From: Nocardia nova
GTDB taxonomy: Bacteria > Actinomycetota > Actinomycetes > Mycobacteriales > Mycobacteriaceae
Assembly: GCF_002933465.1 (NCBI RefSeq)
Contig: NZ_PSZE01000015.1
Coordinates: 62,001-126,000, forward strand
Length of the DNA stretch: 64,000 bases
Direction of reading: 5' to 3'
The translations under genes were made by a program, and so were the position numbers. Numbering within the stretch: the first letter of the stretch is position 1; the number at the start of each line of letters is the position of its first letter. Under the pieces are notes generated by a model. The model worked only from the letters and a program-made list of their open reading frames with translations, was not told the DNA's origin and made no database searches. Below, piece after piece: positions 17,077 through 26,486 of this stretch.

Positions 17077-18264
17077 TCAGCGGGGCATCTTCAGCCCGCG
17101 CTCGGCGATGATGTTCCGCATGATCTCGGAGCTGCCGCCCGCGATCGTGTACGCGCGGGCATAGAGGAATTCGTCCTGCCACCGGCCGTGGTCGACCGCA
17201 CCGGGGTCGCCCTCGACCAGGATGCCCGCCTCACCACTCAGTTCCAGTGCGTACCGCGAGATCTCCACGCCCAGTTCGCTGAACATCAGCTTGGCCATCG
17301 GTGCGTCCTGAACCCGCTCGGTGCCGCGCGACCACCGGCTGATGTTGGCGTATACCAGCGCGGACAGTGCCTCGACCTCCGCGCTGAACTTACCCAGCGT
17401 CTCCTGGACCGCGCCGTCCTCGATGGCCGGGCGCCCGCCGCGGGTCACCCGCGTGGCCAGGTCCTTCAGCGCATCCACGTTCTGGCGCAGCCGCACCACG
17501 CTCGTGGCGACGCTACTGCGCTCGTGCCCGAGACTCGAATTGGCAATCGCCCAACCACAATTGAGCTCACCGATCAGAGCGTCTGCGGGCAGTTCGACGT
17601 TGTCGAGGAAGACCTCGTTGAAGTCCGACGTGCCGGTCATCTCACGCAGCGGGCGCACATCGACACCGGGCAGGCTCATATCGACGATGAAGGCGCTGAT
17701 GCCCTTGTGCTTGGGCGCATCCGGATCGGTGCGGGCCAGCAGGTAGCCGTATTCGGCCCAATGCCCGTTGGTGGTCCACACCTTCTGCCCACTGACCCGG
17801 AATCCCCCGCTCTCCGTGCGAACGGCCTTGGTGCGCAACGATGCCAGGTCACTACCGGAGCTGGGTTCGCTGAACAGTTGGCACCAGGTGTCCTTGCCCG
17901 AGCGAATACCGGGAAGGTAGCGCTGGCGCTGCTCCTCGGTGCCGAAGTCGATCAGTGCATGCGAGACCAGTTGGCCCGCGCCCACGAACTGCGGGGCCCG
18001 TGCCCGCGCGATCTCCTCCCCCACCACCACGTCACGCTCAGCGGGGTACGCACTACCTTGTCCGCCATACTGTTGCGGCCAATCGCCGCCCATGTAGCCG
18101 GCGGCGAACAGCTTACCGATCCATTCGGTGATCACTGTGTGCTCGGCGCGATCCTCGGCACTGCGCACGCCGGCCTTCGGCACGATCGCGGGGGCGTTGG
18201 CCTCGACGAATTCCCGCACCTCCAGGCGGAACCGCTCGAGCTCCGGGCTCATTCCGTAGTCCAT
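17077..18264 (-). CDS. Acyl-CoA dehydrogenase
   Basis: A 395-residue FAD-dependent acyl-CoA dehydrogenase introducing the alpha-beta double bond. Visible are WCQLFSEPSSGSDLASL (flavin-binding signature 1), GFRVSGQKVWTTNGHWAEY, and the C-terminal FLYARAYTIAGGSSEIMRNIIAERGL. The Glu/Gly pattern in IAGGSSEI is that of the actinobacterial FadE group acting on bulky or branched acyl-CoAs, which use a catalytic base at another position. It lies 43 bases downstream of a hydratase gene, forming a two-gene beta-oxidation unit. The electron acceptor would be ETF. Confidence 0.85.
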   Translation of the reverse strand: MDYGMSPELERFRLEVREFVEANAPAIVPKAGVRSAEDRAEHTVITEWIGKLFAAGYMGGDWPQQYGGQGSAYPAERDVVVGEEIARARAPQFVGAGQLVSHALIDFGTEEQRQRYLPGIRSGKDTWCQLFSEPSSGSDLASLRTKAVRTESGGFRVSGQKVWTTNGHWAEYGYLLARTDPDAPKHKGISAFIVDMSLPGVDVRPLREMTGTSDFNEVFLDNVELPADALIGELNCGWAIANSSLGHERSSVATSVVRLRQNVDALKDLATRVTRGGRPAIEDGAVQETLGKFSAEVEALSALVYANISRWSRGTERVQDAPMAKLMFSELGVEISRYALELSGEAGILVEGDPGAVDHGRWQDEFLYARAYTIAGGSSEIMRNIIAERGLKMPR

Positions 18265-18307
18265 CTCAGCTACTCCTTCTGCGGATGCGCCTGCGGCGAC
18301 CCGATGA

Positions 18308-19090
18308 TCAGCGGACCTCGTACTCGCGGGTGGGCACGTCCGAGCGCACGACTTGCGCCTGCCCGATCGGATTGCCGATCACCGTGTACGCCATACCGGT
18401 GGCGAGCGCATGCGAGCGCCCGGTGTCGCGGGACTCCCAGATCGCCCGGATACTCCCCTGTACCGCGGCCGCGGGTTTGGCGGCGATCCGCCCGGCGAGC
18501 TCCTGCGCACGATCGCGCAGCCGCGCGCGCGGCAGCACCTCGCTGACGAAACCGATCTGATGCGCGCGTTCGGCCGACATCCGTTCGTCGATTCCGAGCA
18601 GAACCATGCGCAGTACTTCGCCGATCGGGATGCGGTGCGCGAGCCCGATCGGCTCGAGGGCCGCCACCATGCCGTAGGTAACGTGCGGGTCGAAGAACTG
18701 GGCGTCGTCGCTCGCGATGATGATGTCGGCTTCGTTGAGCCAGTACAGGGCGCCACCGGCCACCATGCCGTGCACCGCGCAGATCAGCGGCTTCCAGCAT
18801 CCGTTCTGCTTGGGTGAGAGATCGACACCGGGGTCCTGCCTGCTGAACGGGTTGTCGGCAATGAAGGTCCCCTCCTTCACGTCGACACCGGTGCAGAATG
18901 CGCGATCACCGTTGGCCTGCAGCACGATCACGTGCACGTCGTCGGTCTCGTCGGCGAATCGCCAGAGTGCCTTGAACTCCGCGCGCATCGCGTCGTTGAA
19001 GGAGTTCAACCGATCCGGGCGGTTGAGCGTAATGGTCAGGACGTGCTCTTTCAGCTCCGCGATGACCGTAGTCAACTCGTTCAGATCCAC
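18308..19090 (-). CDS. Enoyl-CoA hydratase/isomerase-family protein
   Basis: A 260-residue crotonase-fold protein. VLTITLNRPDRLNSFND is the N-terminal signature, AFCTGVDVKEG and AVHGMVAGGALYWLNEADI hold the oxyanion-hole backbone groups, and MSAERAHQIGFVSEVLP is the typical late motif. It starts at GTG 19090 with AGGAGGAAGA directly upstream. It precedes the acyl-CoA dehydrogenase and is divergent from the Old Yellow Enzyme gene. It would hydrate an enoyl-CoA, but dehydrogenase, isomerase or decarboxylase activity cannot be excluded in this family. Confidence 0.8.
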   Translation of the reverse strand: MDLNELTTVIAELKEHVLTITLNRPDRLNSFNDAMRAEFKALWRFADETDDVHVIVLQANGDRAFCTGVDVKEGTFIADNPFSRQDPGVDLSPKQNGCWKPLICAVHGMVAGGALYWLNEADIIIASDDAQFFDPHVTYGMVAALEPIGLAHRIPIGEVLRMVLLGIDERMSAERAHQIGFVSEVLPRARLRDRAQELAGRIAAKPAAAVQGSIRAIWESRDTGRSHALATGMAYTVIGNPIGQAQVVRSDVPTREYEVR

Positions 19091-19125
19091 TCTTCCTCCT
19101 GCATTCGCCTATGATATCAACAAAG

Positions 19126-19138
19126 CTTACTAAGTTAT
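19126..19138. promoter_or_regulatory. CTTACTAAGTTAT element in a divergent promoter
   Basis: An AT-rich element of the same type (CTAAGTTA) as those found before other genes of this window. It lies between the divergent hydratase and Old Yellow Enzyme genes. Symmetry is weak, so the call rests on position and similarity. Confidence 0.3.
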
Positions 19139-19202
19139 CCTTCAAATGTCAGTAGCCGGGGCTACGCACGATGACGAGAACCAGGCCGGGAGACCTACAG
19201 CC

Positions 19203-20288
19203 ATGACGCAAAGCTTGCTATTCTCACCGCTGACCCTGCGCGGGGTCACGGTCAAGAACCGGTTATGGGTCGCGCCCATGGCCCAATACTCCGCCACCGA
19301 TACCGGCGTTCCGACCGACTGGCACCTCGCGCATCTGGGCGGCATGGCCCGCGGCGGCGCCGGACTGGTGATGTCGGAGGCCACCGCGGTACTGCCCGAA
19401 GGGCGTATCTGCATCCCGGACGCCGGGATCTGGAACGACGAACAAGCCGAGGCCTGGTCTCGCATCACCCGATTCATCGTCGGCCAAGGATCGATTCCCG
19501 CAATGCAACTCGCCCACGCGGGCCGCAAGGGCAGCACCCAGGTCCCGACCCAGGGCCGCAACGCGATCACCGAGGCCGAGGGCGGCTGGCGTACCGTCGC
19601 CCCCTCGGCGATCGCCTACGAGGGGCTGCCGGAACCGCATGCGCTGACCGTCGAGGAGATCGCGGACACCGTCGCCGCCTACGCCGTCGCGGCGCAGCGG
19701 GCAGTGGACGCGGGTTTCCAGGTTCTGGAAATCCATGCCGCACACGGGTATCTGCTCAACGAGTTCCTGTCCCCACTCGGCAACCAGCGCGACGACCGGT
19801 ACGGCGGCGACTTCACCGGGCGCACCCGCATCCTGCACGAGGTCGTCGCGGCCATCCGCGCCGTGATCCCGGAATCGATGCCGCTGTTCGTGCGCCTGTC
19901 GGCCACCGACTGGGCCGAGGGCGGCTGGACCATCGAGGACACGGTGCGACTGTGCGCGGCACTCGAGGGTACCGGCGTGGACATGATCGACGTGTCCAGC
20001 GGCGGTATGGTCGCGCACCAGAAAATCACTGTCGGTCCCGGATATCAGGTCCCCTTCGCCCGCGCGGCGCGCGGCGCGTCCTCCATCCCGGTGATCGCGG
20101 TCGGGCTGATCACCGAGGCCGTCCAGGCCGAACAGCTCCTGGTCGACGGCGCGGCCGACGCACTCATGTTCGGCCGCCAGCTCCTGCGCGAACCGCACTG
20201 GCCCTTCCGGGCGGCGGTCGAGCTGAAGTCGGAGCTGCGCTGGCCCGGACCCTATCGTTCGGCCCGTTACCGGGGCAGCATCCCCTGA
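19203..20288 (+). CDS. Old Yellow Enzyme-family FMN oxidoreductase
   Basis: A 361-residue TIM-barrel flavoenzyme of the YqjM-like class, which reduces activated C=C bonds of enones or enoyl compounds with NAD(P)H. Features are NRLWVAPMAQYSA at the start (FMN contact), AMQLAHAGRKG, substrate-binding His178/His181 in EIHAAHGYLLNEFLSP, DDRYGGDFTGRTR and the phosphate-binding end AVGLITEAVQAE/ALMFGRQLLREPHW. ATG 19203 was chosen over 19146 because GGGAGA precedes it and the barrel starts at LFSPL. It is divergent from the hydratase-dehydrogenase pair. Confidence 0.85.
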   Translation: MTQSLLFSPLTLRGVTVKNRLWVAPMAQYSATDTGVPTDWHLAHLGGMARGGAGLVMSEATAVLPEGRICIPDAGIWNDEQAEAWSRITRFIVGQGSIPAMQLAHAGRKGSTQVPTQGRNAITEAEGGWRTVAPSAIAYEGLPEPHALTVEEIADTVAAYAVAAQRAVDAGFQVLEIHAAHGYLLNEFLSPLGNQRDDRYGGDFTGRTRILHEVVAAIRAVIPESMPLFVRLSATDWAEGGWTIEDTVRLCAALEGTGVDMIDVSSGGMVAHQKITVGPGYQVPFARAARGASSIPVIAVGLITEAVQAEQLLVDGAADALMFGRQLLREPHWPFRAAVELKSELRWPGPYRSARYRGSIP

Positions 20289-20421
20289 TTCCTGTCACAT
20301 CCGCTGTGCGGCGGACTATTTCGGAATGCGATCCGGGCTGTCACCGGGTTACCTGTCGAGCGACAACGCGAGCGGCGCGCCCATACACTCGGTCCAGGCA
20401 CCCGGTGCGCGGGGCCCGCGC

Positions 20422-21237
20422 TCAGAACTGGGTCACGCCCGCGTCGACGGCCAGTTCGTGGGCGGTGACGTACTTGCTCTCGTCGGAGGCCAGGTACAGC
20501 ACCGCGTCGGCGACGTCCTCGGGTTCGGTCGAGTCGACGGGCAGCAGGTTGGTGAACATCGCGCCGAGGCGGGGATTGTCCGCGATCGCAGCCCCGAGGA
20601 CGGACTGGATGTCCCCTGACCCCATGGGCGTATTGACGCCGGTGGGGTGGACACTGTTCACGCGGATCCGGTGCTGAGCGAGTTCCGCGGCGAATGCCTT
20701 CGCCATCCCGCGCACCGCGAATTTGCTCGTCGTGTAGTGCACCATGAACGGCTGCACCTTCAGCCCCGCGGCGGAACTGATCATGATGATGCTGCCGCCA
20801 CCGGCGGTGACGAGATGAGAGGCGCTCGCCATCACCGTGTTCCATACTCCGGTCACGTTGATGTCGATGGTGTTCGCGAAGACCTGCGGGCTGACCTGAT
20901 CCCACGGGCGCGGGGTGCAGATCCCCGCATTGGCCACCACGATATCGAGCCGGCCGAGGGTGGCGACCGCCTGCCCCACTACGGTGGTCAGCACCTCCAG
21001 GTCACGCACATCGGCCTCGGCGGTGACGATCCGCCGGCCGAGCGCCTCCACCTGGCGTGCGGTCTCCTTCAGATCCTCCGGGGTGGCGGAGTCGTAGCCG
21101 ACATCCGGCAGCGGGGCGCAGAGATCGACCGCGATGATGTCCGCGCCTTCGCGCGCCATCCGCACCGCGTGGGCTCGGCCCTGGCCGCGAGCGGCGCCGG
21201 TGATGAATGCGACCTTTCCGTTCAACCGTCCGGTCAT
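20422..21237 (-). CDS. Mycofactocin-type short-chain dehydrogenase
   Basis: A 271-residue SDR with FITGAARGQGRAHAVRMA, then ADIIAVDLC and the extra stretch (DVGYDSATPEDLKETAR) that marks the SDR group associated with mycofactocin, whose members keep NAD(H) bound and pass electrons to mycofactocin. ANAGI and catalytic SSAAGLK and HYTTSKFAV are present. Its ATG overlaps the stop of the HIBADH-like gene by 4 bases (ATGA), so the two are translationally coupled. It would oxidise an alcohol; the mycofactocin genes themselves are not in the window. Confidence 0.8.
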   Translation of the reverse strand: MTGRLNGKVAFITGAARGQGRAHAVRMAREGADIIAVDLCAPLPDVGYDSATPEDLKETARQVEALGRRIVTAEADVRDLEVLTTVVGQAVATLGRLDIVVANAGICTPRPWDQVSPQVFANTIDINVTGVWNTVMASASHLVTAGGGSIIMISSAAGLKVQPFMVHYTTSKFAVRGMAKAFAAELAQHRIRVNSVHPTGVNTPMGSGDIQSVLGAAIADNPRLGAMFTNLLPVDSTEPEDVADAVLYLASDESKYVTAHELAVDAGVTQF

Positions 21238-22076
21238 GACACTTCCTTTCCAATGGTCGGTGGCTCCTCGTCGATCAGACGCATCGGTCCGAGTTGAACG
21301 GCGGCCACCAGGGGAGCTATATCGACATCGAGTTCGGCGGCGACCGCGCGCGCCGAGGCGACGTCCTTACGCAGATAGTGCGGCAGGAGTTCGCTGTAGG
21401 CCCGCGCGTCCAGCTCGGAGTCCGAGAGGTGTTGCGCCGCAGCGCTTCCCCCGCTGCTGACAGCCAGAGCCGCCAGCAGCGTGGACTCGGCGACTCCCAA
21501 ACCGTCGGCGATCCGGATCGCGGTCAGCGTCAGCTGGGTGTGCGCGGCGAACAGCGCGTTGTTGATCAACTTCACCGACAGCGCACTACCGAGTGCGCCG
21601 GCGCGGATGATCCGATCGGCATAGGCGGACACGACCTCCTCGGCGATGTCGACGGCCTCGTCGTCGCCGCCGAGCAGGACCGTGAGCCGTCCGGCCCGGA
21701 TCCCTTCCGCTGTGCCGCTGAATGGCGCCTCGACCACCGCGACCCCGCGGGGCCGGGCGATCGCGTCGAGGGCACGCAGCGCGTTCGGACTGCCGGTGGT
21801 GTGTGAGACGAAGACCGCGCCGGGCCGCATGGCCGCGACTATCGGGGTGGCGATCTCGGCTACCTGCTGGTCGTCGAACAAGCACGCGATGACAACATCG
21901 TTGCCCGCCAGGGCATCCGGCGACTCGACCGGCACGCCACCGCGGTCGGCGAGCCGGTCACCGACCTCGCTGCGCCGGGCGTAGACGGCGGTAGGCAGCC
22001 GCGCGGCCAGCAGCCGTTCCACCATCGGCTCACCGATCTTCCCGGCGCCGATGAACCCAATCCTTCTGGCACTCAA
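21234..22076 (-). CDS. 3-hydroxyisobutyrate dehydrogenase-like NAD(P) oxidoreductase
   Basis: A 280-residue beta-hydroxyacid dehydrogenase. The N-terminal Rossmann motif is RIGFIGAGKIGEPMVERL, the substrate motif is EAPFSGTAEG, and the catalytic lysine lies in SVKLINNALFAAH. No ATG precedes the Rossmann strand; TTG at 22076 is the most fitting start, 26 bases after the ALDH stop. It sits between ALDH and SDR genes in one operon, a set that could oxidise a branched alcohol or aldehyde to its acid. The substrate may be a 3-hydroxy acid or an imine, since imine reductases share the fold. Confidence 0.75.
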   Translation of the reverse strand: MSARRIGFIGAGKIGEPMVERLLAARLPTAVYARRSEVGDRLADRGGVPVESPDALAGNDVVIACLFDDQQVAEIATPIVAAMRPGAVFVSHTTGSPNALRALDAIARPRGVAVVEAPFSGTAEGIRAGRLTVLLGGDDEAVDIAEEVVSAYADRIIRAGALGSALSVKLINNALFAAHTQLTLTAIRIADGLGVAESTLLAALAVSSGGSAAAQHLSDSELDARAYSELLPHYLRKDVASARAVAAELDVDIAPLVAAVQLGPMRLIDEEPPTIGKEVS

Positions 22077-22102
22077 CCTGTCTACCTCATCTCGCGGGCG
22101 GG

Positions 22103-23572
22103 CTAACCGGACGCGACGCCCCACACGATGGATTTGGTCTGCAGGAACTCGTCGAGTCCGGCCGCGCCCCATTCCCGGCCCAGTCCGCTCTGTTTGTAGC
22201 CACCGAACGCCGCATGCGGACTCATCCCCCCGCCACCGCCGTTGACGGTGACGAATCCGGTCCGGATCCGCTGGGCGATCCGGTACGCCCGGATCGGGTC
22301 GTTGGCCCACACCCCGCCGGCGAGGCCGAACTCGCTGTCGTTGGCGATCCGGACGGCGTCGTCATCGTCGTCGAACGGGATGACCACACCGACCGGGCCG
22401 AAGAACTCCTGCTGCGCGATGGTCATCGCGTTGTCCACGTCGACGAACAGCGTCGGCTCCACGAAGAAGCCCTTCTCCAGTCCCGCGGGCCGGCCGCCGC
22501 CGAAGGCGATGGTCGCGCCCTCCTCGACGCCGATACGGATGAGGTTTTCGACCTTGTCCCGCTGTGCCGCACTGCCGAGCGGGCCCATCACGGTGTCCGG
22601 ATTCGCCGGATCACCGACCGTGACGGCGGTCAGGGCGCCCTTGATCATCTCGACCAGTTCGTCCATCCGGGACCGGTGCACGAGGGTGCGGCTCAGCAGC
22701 GCGCAGCCCTGCCCGGCATGGACGACGATGCCCATCAGAATGGACGGGAGCGCCTTGGCGAGGTCGGCGTCCTCGCAGATGATGTTCGCCGATTTGCCAC
22801 CGAGCTCGAGTACGACCTTCTTCATGGTGGGCGCGGCTTGCTCGTACACCTTGCGCCCCACCGCGTCCGAGCCGGTGAAGCTGACCAGATCCACCATCGG
22901 ATTGGTGGTGAGTTCCAGGCCCGCGTCGATATCGCCGTGCACGATATTGAGCACACCCGGCGGAAGGCCCGCCTCCTCGCTGATCCCCGCGAGCACAAAG
23001 GCCTCCAGTGGGGTGGTCGGTGCCGGCTTGAGGACGGTGGTGCATCCCGCGGCCAGGGCCGGCGCGAGTTTCATGATGTTGAGGAAGAACGGGAAGTTGT
23101 AGGCCGAGATGAGCGCGGCCACACCATACGGTTCCCGCTCGAGGACACCCTGCCCGATGCCGACACCGAAATCGGGGGCCAACGGCGTCTGCATCGGGAA
23201 TGTCGGCATGACCCGTTCGGCCATATCGCGGAAATGCTGCAGCGGGATCGCGATCTGGAAGGTCTCCGCGCCGGCCCGGGTACCGCCGGTCTCCGCGATA
23301 TTGAGCGCTACCAGTTCTTCGAACCGCTTCTCCATCGCATCGGCCATGCGCAGCAGCACCGCGGCGCGTTCGCGCATCGACATACGGGGCCACGGGCCCT
23401 CGTCGAAGGCGCGGCGCGCAGCCGAAATCGCCCGCGCCACATCAGCTCTGGTGGCAACCGGCGCCCGGCCGATGACCTCCTCGGTGGCCGGGTTGATCAC
23501 CGGCACGGTCTCGCCGGATTCGCCGGCGACCCACTGGCCATCGATATAGAGCTTCGAGTATTCCTTCAGCAT
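22103..23572 (-). CDS. Aldehyde dehydrogenase
   Basis: A 489-residue NAD(P)-dependent aldehyde dehydrogenase of standard length. The general base Glu256 is in VVLELGGKSA and the nucleophile Cys290 is in HAGQGCALLSR. NFPFFLNIMKLAPALAAG is the cofactor-domain motif and EEFFGP-like QQEFFGPVGVV is present. It is the first intact gene of the ALDH-HIBADH-SDR operon. Immediately upstream is the stub of a further SDR gene. It would oxidise an aldehyde to the acid that a ligase of this region could then activate. Confidence 0.85.
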   Translation of the reverse strand: MLKEYSKLYIDGQWVAGESGETVPVINPATEEVIGRAPVATRADVARAISAARRAFDEGPWPRMSMRERAAVLLRMADAMEKRFEELVALNIAETGGTRAGAETFQIAIPLQHFRDMAERVMPTFPMQTPLAPDFGVGIGQGVLEREPYGVAALISAYNFPFFLNIMKLAPALAAGCTTVLKPAPTTPLEAFVLAGISEEAGLPPGVLNIVHGDIDAGLELTTNPMVDLVSFTGSDAVGRKVYEQAAPTMKKVVLELGGKSANIICEDADLAKALPSILMGIVVHAGQGCALLSRTLVHRSRMDELVEMIKGALTAVTVGDPANPDTVMGPLGSAAQRDKVENLIRIGVEEGATIAFGGGRPAGLEKGFFVEPTLFVDVDNAMTIAQQEFFGPVGVVIPFDDDDDAVRIANDSEFGLAGGVWANDPIRAYRIAQRIRTGFVTVNGGGGGMSPHAAFGGYKQSGLGREWGAAGLDEFLQTKSIVWGVASG

Positions 23573-23581
23573 GACGCTCTC

Positions 23582-23655
23582 CTAGGCGTGCGCGAACGGG
23601 TCTGCCCACGGGCCGCACCCGTCACCGCCGCGACCTTTCTGTCGAGTTCTCCCAT
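23582..23655 (-). pseudogene. Mycofactocin-type SDR, N-terminal stub
   Basis: From ATG 23655 the product begins MGELDRKVAAVTGAARGQ, the exact start of a GAARGQG-type SDR, then leaves the family after 18 residues. In the next frame the sequence WADPFAHA-stop could be the C-terminus of the same gene. A deletion joining the two ends is the simplest reading. It lies just before the ALDH start and may once have been the first gene of that operon. Confidence 0.55.
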
Positions 23656-23785
23656 TGCCGTTCCTCCGGTCGATTGTGGCGATACGCCGACATCGGCCCG
23701 CTGCCATCGCAATATCCAGGGGTGCGTGAGTTGTGGAATCTGGGCGATATCCCACGCCCGGCATATCTCGTCACCATCGGGCGGC

Positions 23786-23807
23786 AAGTATTTAACTAGT
23801 ATTACCA
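23786..23807. promoter_or_regulatory. Operator-like element
   Basis: CAAGTATTTAACTAGTATTACC contains the half-sites CAAGTATT and AGTATTACC around ACTAGT. Both half-sites recur at 921-945 and before the TesB gene. It lies between the ALDH operon and the GntR regulator, 77 bases from the regulator start, where an autoregulating FadR-type repressor would bind. Confidence 0.5.
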
Positions 23808-23883
23808 TGTGGTCTATGTCACTGTAGAGCACGCGATGGAATTTGGGAACACGTCGCCGATATCGCAGGGAAACGAGGCCGTC

Positions 23884-24735
23884 ATGACCCCAGCCGAGAC
23901 GCTGGCTAGAGTTGCCGGAATGATGGGCGAGGAGCGGGAGACCAGGCGCGCCGGTCGCGTCGCCGACTCCGTGCGAGCCCCCAAGGTCGCGGAGGTGATC
24001 GCACAGCAGCTGCGCGGGCGCATCGTACGCGGCGATATCGCCCCCGGCGAGATGCTCCCTTCCGAAAAGGCCCTGATGGCGGACTTCGCCGTGTCGAGAC
24101 CGACATTACGCGAGGCGTTCCGGATCCTGGAGAGCGAAGGGCTGATTCAGGTCCTGGCCGGTTCCCGCGGGGGCCCACAGGCGCGGCTGCCCGATCTGAG
24201 CGTCGCGGCGCGTCAGATCGGGCTCTATCTGCAGACGCAGCGGACCACCCTGGCCGACGTCCTCGAAGCCCGCGCGGAGTTCGAGCCGATCTGCGCACGA
24301 CTGCTCGCCCAGCGGTGCACCGCCGAGGGATTGGCCGCGCTGCAGTCCTGCGTCGACGCCCAGCGGGCGATGCTCGACCGCGATATCGAGTCCGAGGCGC
24401 AATTCGCCGAGTGGGTCATGCTCACCGCCGAATTCCACGACCTCATCGCCCTGCACTGCGGTAACCGGACGCTGGCCGCACAAGCGATGGCCCTGCGCGA
24501 CGTCCTGGCTTTCCACCGGCGAGTGGGTTTGGAACGGCGCCGGACCCACGGCGGCGAACCGAGCACCCCGAGCTTCGTCCCGCCCACCGTGGACGACTAC
24601 GAGACGCTGTTGACCCTCGTGCGCGCCCATGACGCCGAGGGCGCCGAACAGCATTGGCACCGGCACCTCTCCCGAGCCGCCGAACTGATGTTCGAAACCC
24701 GGGACCGGAACGAGGCCATCTGCCTGTTCGGCTGA
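23884..24735 (+). CDS. GntR-family regulator, FadR subfamily
   Basis: A 283-residue regulator. The winged helix reads VAEVIAQQLRGRIVRGDI, EMLPSEKALMADFAVSRPTLREAFRILESEGL (in pieces: LPSEKALMADF, SRPTLREAFRILE), with the wing ending AGSRGGPQARLPDLSV. The C-terminal FCD domain is all-helical, with metal-binding type residues in EFHDLIALHCGN and HWHRHL. ATG 23884 is preceded by GAGG; the open frame extends upstream but only through promoter sequence. It is divergent from the ALDH operon and likely represses it. A second regulator at 38.1 kb is an internally deleted relative. Confidence 0.8.
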   Translation: MTPAETLARVAGMMGEERETRRAGRVADSVRAPKVAEVIAQQLRGRIVRGDIAPGEMLPSEKALMADFAVSRPTLREAFRILESEGLIQVLAGSRGGPQARLPDLSVAARQIGLYLQTQRTTLADVLEARAEFEPICARLLAQRCTAEGLAALQSCVDAQRAMLDRDIESEAQFAEWVMLTAEFHDLIALHCGNRTLAAQAMALRDVLAFHRRVGLERRRTHGGEPSTPSFVPPTVDDYETLLTLVRAHDAEGAEQHWHRHLSRAAELMFETRDRNEAICLFG

Positions 24736-25007
24736 TCACGCTCGCGAACCGGCCCCACAGTCGACGCCGCGGCGTCGAACCCGACAGCACCCGGCCCCTC
24801 GGACGCGCTCCGTCGCATTCCCGCAATTCCGCCGCCGCCATCCACGAGCACGCCTACCAGGCATTTTGCCGACAATCGGTCAACCTCGCTCACATTCACC
24901 CGAAGAAGGCAGTGACGTGCGCAACACGAACGTGCTATCGTCATCGCCAACATATCTTAATAAGTTCAACCGTTTGCCGATGGCCCCGAACTCACCGGAG
25001 CGTTCCC

Positions 25008-26198
25008 ATGCCACTTCAAGATCACATGCAATTGATCTCCACCGACGACCACCTGATCGAGCACCCGAAGCTCTGGACCGACCGGCTGCCCGCCAAGTTC
25101 CACGAGCACGGACCGCGCATCGTGGAGAAAGAACTGCCCCGGGCCATTCACGTCGGCGACGACAACAAGGCGATCGGCGACACCGGCACTCGCCTGGCCC
25201 AGGTCTGGCAGTACGAGGGGCGCATCTACCCCTACATCGGCCTCAACGCCGTCGCCGGGAAGAAGCCGGAAGAATACGGCGTCGAGCCCACCCGCTACTC
25301 CGATATGCTGCCCGGCTGCTACGACCCCAAGGCTCGCATCGCCGATATGGACATCGACGGCGTGCACGCGGCGCTGTCGTTCCCCTCGTTCCCCCGCTTC
25401 GCCGGCACGGTCTTCCTCGAGGGCGAAGACCGCGAGCTCGCCTTGCTGTCGGTGCAAGCCTGGAACGACTACATCCTCGACGAATGGTGCCCCACCGCGC
25501 CGGACCGCCTGATTCCCATGGTGATCCTGCCGCTGTGGTCGGTCGAAGCGTCGGTCCGCGAGATCTACCGCACGGCCGCCAAAGGCTCCAAAGCCATTTC
25601 GTTCCCGGAGAATCCGGTTCCGTTGGGGCTGCCGTCCTTCCACACCGACCACTGGGATCCCGTCTTCGCCGCGGCGGCGGAAACCGGGCAGCCACTGTGC
25701 GTGCACTTCGGCACTTCCGGCAAGGCGCCGGTCACCGCGCCGGAAGCCCCTATGGCCGTGATGATTTCACTGTTCGGCACCAACTCCATGTCCGCATGCG
25801 CCGACCTGCTGTTCTCGCCGGTGTTCCACAAGCACCCCGATCTGAAGTTCGCCCTGTCGGAGGGCGGCATCGGCTGGGTGCCCTACATGCTCGAACGGAT
25901 GGATCTGACCTGGGAGAAGCACCGCTACTACCAGAACATCGACAAGACCGTGCGCCCCTCGGAACTGTTCGCCCGCCACATCTTCGGCTGTTTCATCGAC
26001 GACCAGTTCGGCGTCGACCAGCGCCACATGGTCGGCATCGACAACATCACCTGGGAATGCGACTACCCGCATTCGGACTCCAACTGGCCCAACAGCCGAA
26101 AGGTCGTCCACGACATGATGATCGACGTGCCCGACGAGGAAGTGCACAAGATGGTCGAGCTCAACGCCCGTAAGCTGTTCAACTTCCCGCGCGGCTGA
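25008..26198 (+). CDS. Amidohydrolase-family (amidohydrolase 2) protein
   Basis: A 396-residue TIM-barrel hydrolase or decarboxylase of the amidohydrolase 2 family. ISTDDHLIEHP gives the N-terminal metal-binding DxH pair, PLCVHFGTSG the third histidine, and FALSEGGIGWVPYMLERMD and WECDYPHSDSNWP the late motifs, with the conserved Asp in CDYPHSDS. It lacks a signal peptide. GGAG lies 7 bases before ATG 25008. It heads a four-gene operon with a DUF35-thiolase fusion and a CoA-transferase. Members of this group in actinobacterial degradation clusters are often of unknown substrate; C-C cleavage or decarboxylation is possible. Confidence 0.8.
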   Translation: MPLQDHMQLISTDDHLIEHPKLWTDRLPAKFHEHGPRIVEKELPRAIHVGDDNKAIGDTGTRLAQVWQYEGRIYPYIGLNAVAGKKPEEYGVEPTRYSDMLPGCYDPKARIADMDIDGVHAALSFPSFPRFAGTVFLEGEDRELALLSVQAWNDYILDEWCPTAPDRLIPMVILPLWSVEASVREIYRTAAKGSKAISFPENPVPLGLPSFHTDHWDPVFAAAAETGQPLCVHFGTSGKAPVTAPEAPMAVMISLFGTNSMSACADLLFSPVFHKHPDLKFALSEGGIGWVPYMLERMDLTWEKHRYYQNIDKTVRPSELFARHIFGCFIDDQFGVDQRHMVGIDNITWECDYPHSDSNWPNSRKVVHDMMIDVPDEEVHKMVELNARKLFNFPRG

Positions 26199-26212
26199 GC
26201 CGAGGCACCGGT

Positions 26213-26449
26213 ATGGAAGAGCCGATCGAACAGCTCCCCCAGGACGACTGGGTGGACCAGGACCTGCTGACCAAGGATCTCGCGCGGTCACTTCTCGACG
26301 ACGAGATCGCCGCTGAACGCGACCGCCTCGCGCGAATCGACCGCGGCGAGAATCCCGCCGACGCCATCGCATCCCGAGCCGACCTCCAGCGCCGGCTCGA
26401 CGCTATGGTGGCCGCGCGTGACCGGCTGCGAAGTTCCGGCCAACCCTGA
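26213..26449 (+). CDS. Small conserved helical protein
   Basis: The 78-residue acidic and arginine-rich protein is predicted helical throughout: WVDQDLLTKDLARSLLDDEI and ADLQRRLDAMVAARDRL suggest a coiled-coil or helical hairpin. It begins 14 bases after the amidohydrolase stop and ends 37 bases before the fusion gene, so it is part of the operon. No catalytic motif is visible. A small partner or assembly subunit for a neighbouring enzyme is a fair guess, not shown by sequence. Confidence 0.6.
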   Translation: MEEPIEQLPQDDWVDQDLLTKDLARSLLDDEIAAERDRLARIDRGENPADAIASRADLQRRLDAMVAARDRLRSSGQP

Positions 26450-26486
26450 CCGCCCTCAGCACACCTCTCACACAGGAGCACCATCC

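Noticed and set aside
22214..23827. A 537-codon plus-strand open frame opposite the aldehyde dehydrogenase
   Set aside because: Composition (Arg/His/Asp/Gly-rich) and lack of motifs show an antisense shadow of the ALDH gene.
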